From positions 1 to 64,000 of the forward strand of contig JAJDTM010000048.1 in the NCBI GenBank assembly GCA_022827185.1: a stretch of 64,000 nt of DNA, read 5' to 3'. The translations under genes and the position numbers were made by a program. Shown piece by piece: positions 24,781 to 32,744 of the stretch. The stretch is from Candidatus Poribacteria bacterium (lineage in GTDB: Bacteria; Poribacteria; WGA-4E; WGA-3G). The notes beneath the pieces are model-generated. The model did no database searches and was not told the DNA's origin. It worked only from the letters and a program-made list of their open reading frames with translations. The first letter of the stretch is position 1. Each line of letters starts with the position of its first letter.

Positions 24781-27700
24781 ATGATATTGAAAGATGCTGA
24801 ACTCGTTCAACAGGTACTACAAGGCAATCAAGAAGCGTTCGGATGCTTAGTCAAAAAGTATCGGAAAGGCGTTCACGCGCTGGCGTGGCGCAAAATCGGC
24901 GACTTTCATATCGCACAAGAAATTACACAAGACGCGTTTCTCAAGGCGTATCAGAAACTTAGCACCTTGAAAAACCACAATTTATTTGCGGGATGGCTCT
25001 ATGTGATTGCGTCGCATTTGTGTTCAGACTGGCACCGAAAGAATCCACAGCCATTAGAATGTTTAGAAACGCTTGATGCCAGTGAGATGGAGCAGATGTC
25101 ATACTCCCGATACATGGCAGAAAAACAGGCGACCCAAGCCGACGAAACGCGTCGTGAAATCGTCAAAAAACTCCTACAAAAATTGCCTGAAAGTGAACGG
25201 ACAGTGATAACGCTCTATTACTTTGGAGAAATGACATCCGAAACCATCGGTGAGTTTCTCGGTGTCTCTGCCAATACTGTTAGGAGCCGCCTCAGTCGGG
25301 CGCGCAACCGTTTAAAGAAGGAGGAAGACATGATTCGACAATCCCTGGACAGTTTTCAACTGTCTGCTTATCTGACAGAGAATATTATGCGTGAAATTTC
25401 TCGTACGCCTCCAGTCAGACCTTCTGCCAATAAACCGGTGCTACCGTGGGTAATCTCTGCAGCCTCTGCTGTTTTAATTCTTTTACTCATCGGTGTCGGT
25501 ACCCAGCACCTCTCCCGTTTCCAAAAACCGTACAATTTAAATGCCACCTCGGAACCGACTGTTGAGATAATTGAAGCACTTATTGTCTTAGACACACCGG
25601 CAAAACCTGCGGCTCGGAATCAGGCAGGCAATTCAGTTACCCCCGGTAAAAGCCCCGGCGTAGGTCAGAAACCGGATGCCCCGCTTTTCGCAGCAGTTGT
25701 TGCTGATGAAACCGAGATCGCAATTCCTGAACCACAGTGGATCCAAGCAAAGGGACCAGAAGGTGGGAGAGTGCTCAGCCTCTTCGAGACAACCTCTGGT
25801 GATATCTACGCAGGGACTGCTGTGGGGCTTTATAGGTTTGCAGATGGTAAGCGTGCATGGAAACTGATTACCAGCGATGCTCCCTCTGTCTATACGGCAT
25901 ATACTCAAATCGGGTGGTGGCCGATGACAGAACACCGAGATACCCTATACTATGCCACCGATACAGAGGTATTGGCTTCCACAGATTGGGGCGGAACTTG
26001 GAATACACTCGGTACGCATCCAAAAGGTCTCCCTATTGATATAGTGATAACAGATGACGTGCCTGCTGCGGAAACTGATATTGCAATTTATCTCGCCCTG
26101 ACTGACGGAATTTATCTCTCCGAGGATAGTGGTGAATCATGGATACCTCTGAAAGACGGTTTAGCGGGAAAAAAAAATCATGCACTCGCTGCCGTTGAAA
26201 ATTCTATATTTGCAGGAACAGATGATGGTCTTTATCGACGCAATAGTGGGGCATGGGAACAATTATCCCTGACGCAGGCAGATAGGCACGGACAAAAACT
26301 GCCTATTTACGCCTTGGCAGTTGCGGGACACCGACTCTATGCAGCTGTAGGAAAGCAGTTCACAAGTCAGGTTGGGATGCAGGTTAAAGCAACGATGATA
26401 GGTCATACTTGGTGGTCTCTTTATCGCTCAACCGATTTGGGCGATACATGGTATGCCGTAAATCCGAGAAAAAAAGTGGAGAATGAAAAGATGTTGAAGG
26501 ACGGATCTCTTATTGAATTCTCGAAGGTTATCACAAATTTAGAAAATGGACGCTCCGGATCTGAAATCAACCTTAAATCACACATTGAGATATTCGCATC
26601 AGGAGCAAAGGTTATGGTATCAGACCAGCTGAACCTATTCTACTCAGTTGATACTGGTGAAACTTGGTTTTCATTGAATTTACAGGGTATGTTAAGGGGT
26701 CGATGGTATGCGCTTCCAGTTGTGATGTTAGACGCAAAGACTTTCTACATAGGTGGCGCGACGGGCGTTCATGGAACAACCGATGGCGGTGAATCGTGGC
26801 ATCAATTCAATGCAGGGATCGTGAGTACGGATGTCACGAACTTGGTTGCTGCTAACGGTAAACTCTACGCGGAGACTGCAGATGGAATTATGAGTTCAAC
26901 CGATGGTGGTGAATCGTGGACACTGCTTTCTATTGGTGGGATTGATAATATTACCGGTTTAGCAAAATTCGATGGAAGCGTATATGTGAGAGGCGAGAAG
27001 AAAATGGCTGCTCGATTTTTTCGCCTATCTGCTGAGGACGACAGATTCACTGCCATTCTTGGAGTCCCCACTTTTGAAAGGGTCAATCTAGACGAACAGG
27101 AGTGGTTACTGGAGTGGTTGGACAAAAGACAATACTCTTTTGGGAATGCACTTACGGAGGAAGCTAAGCAGAACTTCAAGGTGGATGAACCAATAGACTT
27201 TGAAGATTACGATCTGGAAAAGTTAAGGGGTGCACTCGATGAACGTTATCAAGAGCTGGATAAACTTATTGCGTTGGGTCGTTCGGGAAAATTTGCTGTC
27301 AGTGGAGAAACGTACTATGTTGAACACAACAGGAAACTATTTAGATGGAAACCTGGCACGACTGAATGGTCCGACACAAGATTAACAGATGGAGGAAAGC
27401 CCACTTCTGGTGAGGATTCTGATAGCTCTGGCTTTCGTGTGCCTGGCGGTCTAAAACTCGCTGCGTCGGGTCGTACCGTTTATGCCGGCAAAGAGGATGG
27501 AGAACTCTTTCAATCGTTTGATGAGGGAGACACCTGGAACAATGTTACCGCGAACCTCCCGTTTCCTATTTCACGCTTCAAAATCATTACCTTCGCGGGG
27601 TCAACCCTTTACGTAGCAACCGACAAGGGAGTAGTATATTCCAGAGATGGTACCGATTGGCACGAAACAGCCGACGTGGATGGTGCAATGCTGGTTATAG

Positions 27701-27915
27701 ACAAATTTGCTGTGGATGGCACGACGGTATACGGTATTTCAGACATCCACGCGCATCCAGCGCGACACGTGTATCAATTGAAAGAGAATTCTAACACATG
27801 GAAACAGGTTACGCCAGAAATCCCGAATCGTGTCACCTCGCTTGTTGTTGAGGGTGAGACGCTTTACATCGGGACCATTGGTCGTGGCGTGCTTCGCTTC
27901 ACGCTTAAGGAATAG
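24781..27915 (+). CDS. ECF sigma factor fused to membrane anchor and beta-propeller, third copy
   Basis: Full-length third member of the family, 1044 residues from this start. Sigma region 2 (QEITQDAFLKAYQKLSTL) and region 4 (LPESERTVITLYYFGEMT, then LGVSANTVRSRLSRARNRL) are followed by a transmembrane segment near residue 230 and a long propeller with Asp-box units (SEDSGESW, STDLGDTW, SVDTGETW, TTDGGESW, STDGGESW, SFDEGDTW). An ATG at 24754 would add nine residues, but 24781 aligns with the starts of the two paralogues (MILKDAEL against MKQKDAEL). It lies 17-22 kb from the others and on the opposite strand. It is likely membrane-tethered with the propeller outside. No anti-sigma partner is seen. 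Confidence 0.87.
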   Translation: MILKDAELVQQVLQGNQEAFGCLVKKYRKGVHALAWRKIGDFHIAQEITQDAFLKAYQKLSTLKNHNLFAGWLYVIASHLCSDWHRKNPQPLECLETLDASEMEQMSYSRYMAEKQATQADETRREIVKKLLQKLPESERTVITLYYFGEMTSETIGEFLGVSANTVRSRLSRARNRLKKEEDMIRQSLDSFQLSAYLTENIMREISRTPPVRPSANKPVLPWVISAASAVLILLLIGVGTQHLSRFQKPYNLNATSEPTVEIIEALIVLDTPAKPAARNQAGNSVTPGKSPGVGQKPDAPLFAAVVADETEIAIPEPQWIQAKGPEGGRVLSLFETTSGDIYAGTAVGLYRFADGKRAWKLITSDAPSVYTAYTQIGWWPMTEHRDTLYYATDTEVLASTDWGGTWNTLGTHPKGLPIDIVITDDVPAAETDIAIYLALTDGIYLSEDSGESWIPLKDGLAGKKNHALAAVENSIFAGTDDGLYRRNSGAWEQLSLTQADRHGQKLPIYALAVAGHRLYAAVGKQFTSQVGMQVKATMIGHTWWSLYRSTDLGDTWYAVNPRKKVENEKMLKDGSLIEFSKVITNLENGRSGSEINLKSHIEIFASGAKVMVSDQLNLFYSVDTGETWFSLNLQGMLRGRWYALPVVMLDAKTFYIGGATGVHGTTDGGESWHQFNAGIVSTDVTNLVAANGKLYAETADGIMSSTDGGESWTLLSIGGIDNITGLAKFDGSVYVRGEKKMAARFFRLSAEDDRFTAILGVPTFERVNLDEQEWLLEWLDKRQYSFGNALTEEAKQNFKVDEPIDFEDYDLEKLRGALDERYQELDKLIALGRSGKFAVSGETYYVEHNRKLFRWKPGTTEWSDTRLTDGGKPTSGEDSDSSGFRVPGGLKLAASGRTVYAGKEDGELFQSFDEGDTWNNVTANLPFPISRFKIITFAGSTLYVATDKGVVYSRDGTDWHETADVDGAMLVIDKFAVDGTTVYGISDIHAHPARHVYQLKENSNTWKQVTPEIPNRVTSLVVEGETLYIGTIGRGVLRFTLKE

Positions 27916-28018
27916 TGTTTCGTCGAATTTCGCTGTGCTTTACCTAACCTCCGAAATCCCTCCATATAGCATTTAGGTGGTTTCCATTATGACCCAATAT
28001 TTACACACCCGACAAAAC

Positions 28019-28181
28019 CAGGGCTATTTAGTTCTCGGTTTTGTCGTCCAATTTTGGCCCCCCAGGACCGGTAGGTGCGTGTTTTGCGGTGTACTCACCC
28101 AAATGCGACGTGCATTCTAACCGCACCGGATCTGTAAGGGAAAGCATAAACCCGAGAATTTCTTAAAACTAAATCACCCTG
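28019..28181. mobile_element. MITE-like element D, copy 1, with nested repeat E
   Basis: The inverted ends CAGGGCTATTTAGTTCTCGG and TTAAAACTAAATCACCCTG are flanked by GACAAAAC on both sides (28011 and 28183, with a 2-nt offset on the right), a likely target duplication. The internal GGTGCG/CGCACC hairpin is split by a segment of about 38 bp (TTTTGCGGTGTACTCACCC and onward) that matches repeat E at 60862-60893 and 37736-37766. Copy 2 at 60546-60680 has the hairpin unsplit. Confidence 0.65.
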
Positions 28182-28353
28182 CTGACAAAACCGATTTGAA
28201 TTGCCTTTTTCCTCCGTATGTGATAGACTATATAACCATCAACTCCAGTTGGCACTGAAAGCGGGTTCTCAGCACGACATATCTGATTCCCATTCACCTG
28301 TACAGGAAGACGGATAAAATTAGACAAACCCATATTGAGAGGATTAGAATTAA

Positions 28354-29457
28354 ATGGCAAAAACCGAATCCGAACCTGTCGAAACGTTGAGCGATTTCCT
28401 GGAATGGGCGAGTCAATTCGACGACGGAACCTATGTATTTCGGGGTGTTCCTAACAAAGAATATGGAATACAAGCATCCGCTTATCGTCGAGTGCCGGAA
28501 ACCGAGCAAAATTCTGAGGACAAAGGCTTCCCAACATTTGTTGAAATTAATACGGCTTTGATTCGTGAAGCACGGCTTCGGGGATACGACCAGAAAGATG
28601 GACGACCTCTCGGTGATTTAGAAATACTTGCTGGTCTTCAACACTTCAAGGCAGCGACATGCCTGATAGACTTTACTTACAGTGCACAAATGGCACTCTG
28701 GTTTGCTTGTGCGCAAGATTCCAAAACCGATGATAGCACGAATGGTAAAGTGTTCGCTGTGCATAAGGACGCGGATAGATTTATAGAAATTGAACCTGAT
28801 TTGTTAAGAGAGACCATTCCTTACTTTTTAGATGGAAAAGAACCACAACTGTACCACTGGCAGCCTCGGCAACAGAACAACCGTATTCTTGCCCAGCAGT
28901 CTATCTTCTTCTTTGGACATTATGAATTTGAGGAAGATGCAGCGTGTATTATAGAAAAATGTAAGAAGGAAGATATTCGGACCGAATTGGAGCGAGTATC
29001 AGGTATCACTGAAATAAGGCTGTTTCCCGACTTTGAGGGATTTGCTTCTCTACGTGATGACCAAACACCATATATGCCACTCAGTGCTGCTGAATATACA
29101 AAGCGCGCTGATCAAGCGGTCCGGAGAAATAAGTTTGACGTAGCTATTGCCGATTATGACATGGCAATCTACCGAAATCCTAATGAGGCATTCACCTACT
29201 ACCTGCGCGGATTTGCGAAGGCAGAACAGGAACAATACGATGCTGCTATCGCCGATTACAACGAAGCAATCCGACTAAATTCTGACGATGCATCTGCTTA
29301 CCACCAACGCGGACGCGCAAAGGCAGAACTGAGGCAATATGATGCTGCTATCGCCGATTATGACGAAGCAATCCGACTAAACCCCAATGATGAATTTATC
29401 TATAACCAGCGCGAACTTGTGAAAGCACAACAAGAGCAATATGAAACAGAGACTTAA
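28354..29457 (+). CDS. FRG domain protein with C-terminal TPR repeats
   Basis: The 367-residue product has an FRG domain at about residues 10-210. The signature F29-R30-G31 (YVFRGVPNKEYGI) is followed by LAGLQHFKAATCLIDFTYSA, with H97 and D106 as the conserved polar residues. From about 245 three TPR units follow (AEYTKRADQAVRRNKFDVAIADYDMAI, then two near-copies with YDAAIADYNEAIRLN). The FRG family is a predicted nucleic-acid- or nucleotide-linked domain often found in mobile and defence regions, but its activity is unknown. A GIY-YIG-like gene follows after 73 nt on the same strand, so the two may work together. Confidence 0.8.
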   Translation: MAKTESEPVETLSDFLEWASQFDDGTYVFRGVPNKEYGIQASAYRRVPETEQNSEDKGFPTFVEINTALIREARLRGYDQKDGRPLGDLEILAGLQHFKAATCLIDFTYSAQMALWFACAQDSKTDDSTNGKVFAVHKDADRFIEIEPDLLRETIPYFLDGKEPQLYHWQPRQQNNRILAQQSIFFFGHYEFEEDAACIIEKCKKEDIRTELERVSGITEIRLFPDFEGFASLRDDQTPYMPLSAAEYTKRADQAVRRNKFDVAIADYDMAIYRNPNEAFTYYLRGFAKAEQEQYDAAIADYNEAIRLNSDDASAYHQRGRAKAELRQYDAAIADYDEAIRLNPNDEFIYNQRELVKAQQEQYETET

Positions 29458-29530
29458 GAAAAACCTTCTTTCAAAACAACACGGATGAGCGCATCCATTT
29501 AGCCACAATAAAACGGAGGCAACAAAAATA

Positions 29531-29950
29531 ATGAATCAAACAACGCTGCATCTATTTTGGGCGAAATGTGAGAACAATGCGTGGTGTTCATTGCACAACG
29601 TGGATTTAAGTCATAGTTACTATGATCGCTGTGAAGGAATTTATATCATTTGGTATTGGGATAACTTCGGGAACCCTGTAACTGTCAGGGTTGGACAAGG
29701 AAATATCCGGGATAGGCTTACAGCACATGGCACAGATCCTCAAATTCAAGGCTACGCGCATCTGAATTTACTCGTTACATGGACGAGTCTACCACCATCC
29801 TATCTCAACGGCGTGGAAGCTTACCTCGGCAAGGTGTTGAAACCGAGAGTGGGTTCCCTGTTTCCAAACGCTAAACCTATTCCGGTGTCACTACCATTCC
29901 GTATGGATCTACTGCCGAGTCGAGTTGACCAGCAAGCGCGCCCATATTGA
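29531..29950 (+). CDS. GIY-YIG-like nuclease domain protein
   Basis: A 139-residue single-domain protein. G36-I37-Y38 (EGIYIIWYW), then VRVGQGNIRDRLTAH (with R60 at the conserved arginine) and NGVEAYLGKVLKP (E96 at the metal-binding glutamate) match the order of a GIY-YIG endonuclease fold. The second YIG is changed to VGQG, so the family call is moderate. GGAGG lies about 10 nt before the ATG. The size is that of a stand-alone domain. It follows the FRG-TPR gene and precedes a dehydrogenase. A role in nucleic acid cleavage is inferred. Confidence 0.5.
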   Translation: MNQTTLHLFWAKCENNAWCSLHNVDLSHSYYDRCEGIYIIWYWDNFGNPVTVRVGQGNIRDRLTAHGTDPQIQGYAHLNLLVTWTSLPPSYLNGVEAYLGKVLKPRVGSLFPNAKPIPVSLPFRMDLLPSRVDQQARPY

Positions 29951-30005
29951 TGCATTCATTTTATGTAAAAATTCTCGAAAAAAACTACAACGAAGGAGAT
30001 TATCA

Positions 30006-30953
30006 ATGGCTAAAATCAAGGTGCTGATTGCCAGTGGGATCAGTCAAGAAGTTGCGGATATGCTGCAGGGCGCGCCACCGGAGATGGAAATAAACTTTCT
30101 ACCGGAAGGCGGGTCTCTCAGCGATCACCTTTCAGATGTCGAAATCCTTTACGGAACGGTGCCGGAGTCGGCACTTCCGCATGCGACCTCCCTGCAGTGG
30201 GTGATGCAACCTTTCGTCGGCGTGGAAGGTTCAATGTATCCTGCCTTTAAAGAGAGTCCGATCACGTTAGTAAATAGTAGGCGGTTGTACGGGCCACAGC
30301 TCGCTGAGCACGCGTTCGCGCTGCTCCTTTCACTAACCCGCGGGATCCACACGCAACTCGACTTGATGCGAGAGAAAGCGTGGAAATGGCTGCCGTGTGT
30401 TGAGGTGTCAGGAATGACGATGGGAATTTTGGGACTTGGCGGTATCGGTAGGGCAGTTGCCCAACGCGCCAAGGCGTTTGATTTCAACGTGATTGCCGTA
30501 GACCCCGAACCGATGGATAAGCCAGATACTGTAGATGCGTTGGGACAACTCGATTGGCTGCCGGAGTTTTTGTCGCGCTCTGAAGTCTTAACGGTATGCT
30601 GTCCGATCACACCGCAAACCCATAAATTGCTATCGCATGCAGAGTTCGATGCCTTGCCAGAGGGATGCTTCTTCATCAATGTGAGTCGCGGTAAGGTGGT
30701 TGACGAGGCTGCACTTATTGCTGCGTTGGAAAGTGGAAAAGTGGCGGGTGCAGGATTGGATGTTACCTATACTGAGCCGTGTCCACCGGATAATCCATTA
30801 TGGACGCTACCAAACGTAATTTTAACGTCGCATACCGCTGGCGCGTCACAGAATATCGCCAAACGTGCAATGGAGTTGTTTATTGACAACATGCACAAAT
30901 ATGTGAACGGCGAACCCTTGACCAACGTAGTAGACAAGGAAAAAGGGTATTGA
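30006..30953 (+). CDS. D-2-hydroxyacid dehydrogenase
   Basis: A 315-residue NAD-dependent dehydrogenase of the D-isomer-specific family. The Rossmann motif GLGGIGRAVAQ lies at about 143-153. The catalytic triad reads R228 (FINVSRGKVVDE), E257 (TYTEPCPPDNP) and H276 (LTSHTAGAS). It interconverts a 2-oxoacid and a D-2-hydroxyacid, and the exact substrate is unknown. An in-frame start at 29925 would add 27 residues with no homology-like content. GAAGGAG lies just before 30006, so that start was chosen. hicB begins 16 nt after the stop. Confidence 0.92.
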   Translation: MAKIKVLIASGISQEVADMLQGAPPEMEINFLPEGGSLSDHLSDVEILYGTVPESALPHATSLQWVMQPFVGVEGSMYPAFKESPITLVNSRRLYGPQLAEHAFALLLSLTRGIHTQLDLMREKAWKWLPCVEVSGMTMGILGLGGIGRAVAQRAKAFDFNVIAVDPEPMDKPDTVDALGQLDWLPEFLSRSEVLTVCCPITPQTHKLLSHAEFDALPEGCFFINVSRGKVVDEAALIAALESGKVAGAGLDVTYTEPCPPDNPLWTLPNVILTSHTAGASQNIAKRAMELFIDNMHKYVNGEPLTNVVDKEKGY

Positions 30954-30968
30954 AATGGAGAACTTTTG

Positions 30969-31214
30969 ATGGAATACAAAATACCACTTCTGCTAACACC
31001 GCAACCTGAAGGTGGATATACAGTAACTTCCCCTCTGCTGCCTGAGTTCGTCACCGAGGGCGATTCGTTAAACGAGGCATTAGAAAACGTCCAGGACGCT
31101 CTCACTGCTGTCATAGAACTATATCAGGACATGGGACGTTCATTGCCAGAGAACACCCATATTCCTGATGCAAAGAGTCCTGTGTGGTTAGAAACGGTAG
31201 TATCGGCACCGTGA
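30969..31214 (+). CDS. hicB: HicB-type antitoxin
   Basis: An 81-residue protein with the HicB fold core: YKIPLLLTPQPEGGYTVTSP, then LPEFVTEGDSLNEALENVQDALTAVIELY. The family neutralises the HicA RNase and can repress its own operon. GGAG lies 8 nt before the ATG. Its TGA stop overlaps the GTG start of hicA (GTGA). The usual order is hicA then hicB, so the antitoxin-first order here is the less common one. The C-terminus lacks a clear extra DNA-binding domain. Confidence 0.85.
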   Translation: MEYKIPLLLTPQPEGGYTVTSPLLPEFVTEGDSLNEALENVQDALTAVIELYQDMGRSLPENTHIPDAKSPVWLETVVSAP

Positions 31215-31423
31215 CATATCGAGAAGTTGCTCGAAAATTAAGAGCTCTTGGTTGTCAAGAACGAAAGAGAAGAGGCAGAGGGTCGCATCGAAAATGGTTC
31301 AATCCCAACACTCAACAAGGGACTGTTGTTCCAGATTGGGGTAGACGTGACCTGAAATTAGGAACAATTCGTACTGCTGTCCGCCAATTGGGAATCAATT
31401 GGCAAGATTTCCAAAATGCCTAA
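31211..31423 (+). CDS. hicA: HicA-type toxin (mRNA interferase)
   Basis: A 70-residue double-stranded-RNA-binding-like toxin. The motif TYREVARKLRALGCQ, then GRGSHRKWFNP with the catalytic histidine, and VVPDWGRRDLKLGTIRTAVRQLGI are all typical of HicA. The GTG start overlaps the hicB stop by 2 nt and suggests coupled translation. An alternative start at 31184 lies inside hicB and has no ribosome site. HicA cleaves mRNA, and activity here is inferred from the intact histidine. Confidence 0.85.
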   Translation: MTYREVARKLRALGCQERKRRGRGSHRKWFNPNTQQGTVVPDWGRRDLKLGTIRTAVRQLGINWQDFQNA

Positions 31424-31442
31424 AATTACCGAATTAGCCGTT

Positions 31443-32585
31443 TCAAGCTTTTATCGCAAAGGCTTCCAATGCTGCAGTATCAATGGTAACACCCAGTCCG
31501 GGGGTATCATCAAGGATGAAGGCTCCATCTTTGACCGTTGGTTTTCGCGTGGTAATCTGTCCTTTCATCTCGTACGCCTCAGGTGAATGCTCCATGATGA
31601 GGAAGTTGGGAATTGTGGCGGAAAATTGGACTGTCGCGGCAATCGACAAGATACCGCCGCCACCGATATGCGGTGTCACCGGAATGTTATAGGTATCGGC
31701 GAGGCTGGCAATCCGTTTCCCTTCTGTGAGTCCGGTGCGCGCAATATCGGGCATCGTGATGTCGCAGGCGCGGCGTTCAAATACCTCCCGCAATTCAAAA
31801 CGGGTGCGTGTCCACTCCCCAATCGCGACGGACATATCCAATGCCTGTGCCAATGCGGCTTGCCCAGGGATGTCCTCCGGTGCCGTTGGTGATTCTAACC
31901 ACATCACGTCCAATGCCTCAAGCCCGCGTCCGAGCAGCGTCGCTTCTGGTACGCTGTACTGCGTATGAACATCGACCATCAACTTGATTTGTGGACCTAC
32001 TCGCTCACGGACTGCTGCGACGATCTCCAAGATTGCCGCGCGGTCCTGTGTTGCGTGAATTTTTAACCCGCCATATCCGTGTGCAACATATTCAGCTGCC
32101 CTGGCTGCCGCTGCTTCTGGTGTGCTTCCGCCGACACCGGCGTACAAAGGAATTGTATCCCGATACCGACCGCCAAGCACTTTGTGAACCGGTTTGCCCG
32201 TCGCTTGTCCGATGATGTCCCATAAGGCAATATCACAGCCAGCGAGTGCATCAATAAAGAAACCCGTGTAGTGCCCGCGTTCCCGCATCGCTGTGAACAT
32301 CCGTTGCCAGAGGTATTCTACATCAAACGGGTCTTTTTCCATGAGTATCGGACGACACAACTCCTCGACGATCGTTTTCGATGTACGCGGTGAGACCGGA
32401 CTCTGTCCTTCGCCGTAGCCGACGATGCCGTCTGATGTGGTGATTCGGACGACCATTGTTTCGTGGTGGCGTGCGTAGATGCAACGCCAGCCTTCGTCCG
32501 GTAAGTAATAATTGTCCGTCTGTTGTTCGTCTGGTTTTTCCTTTTGGTATCGGAGTGCGAAGGCTTCAATTTGTGTGATTTTCAT
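31443..32585 (-). CDS. Mandelate racemase/muconate lactonizing enzyme (enolase superfamily)
   Basis: A 380-residue enzyme. Metal ligands are D205 (LMVDVHTQ), E231 (MWLESPT) and E257 (AIGEWTR). The base pair appears to be K175 (LKIHATQD) on one face and the D280/H306 dyad (MPDIARTG, VTPHIGGG) on the other, as in the mandelate racemase subgroup. Members dehydrate or epimerise sugar acids. The second residue of the KxK motif is H177 here, which argues against a muconate lactonizing subgroup. The gene runs toward hicA, with a 19-nt gap. Many Gfo/Idh and PhyH genes nearby fit a carbohydrate-use region. Confidence 0.87.
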   Translation of the reverse strand: MKITQIEAFALRYQKEKPDEQQTDNYYLPDEGWRCIYARHHETMVVRITTSDGIVGYGEGQSPVSPRTSKTIVEELCRPILMEKDPFDVEYLWQRMFTAMRERGHYTGFFIDALAGCDIALWDIIGQATGKPVHKVLGGRYRDTIPLYAGVGGSTPEAAAARAAEYVAHGYGGLKIHATQDRAAILEIVAAVRERVGPQIKLMVDVHTQYSVPEATLLGRGLEALDVMWLESPTAPEDIPGQAALAQALDMSVAIGEWTRTRFELREVFERRACDITMPDIARTGLTEGKRIASLADTYNIPVTPHIGGGGILSIAATVQFSATIPNFLIMEHSPEAYEMKGQITTRKPTVKDGAFILDDTPGLGVTIDTAALEAFAIKA

Positions 32586-32744
32586 GGTTATATGTCCTGG
32601 TGGTTATCAATTTTCGGTTAAGAGGTTACTTGAACTTTTACGTGAATAAACGTAAAATATAAGCGGACGGTTCACTTTTCTGCGGTAACACTCCGAAACT
32701 TTATCAACTGTTTAACTACCCTCTAACCCTCACGATGTCTCCTT

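Noticed and set aside
29925..30005. Longer N-terminus for the D-2-hydroxyacid dehydrogenase
   Set aside because: The extra 27 residues overlap the GIY-YIG-like gene, and the strong GAAGGAG site lies just before 30006.
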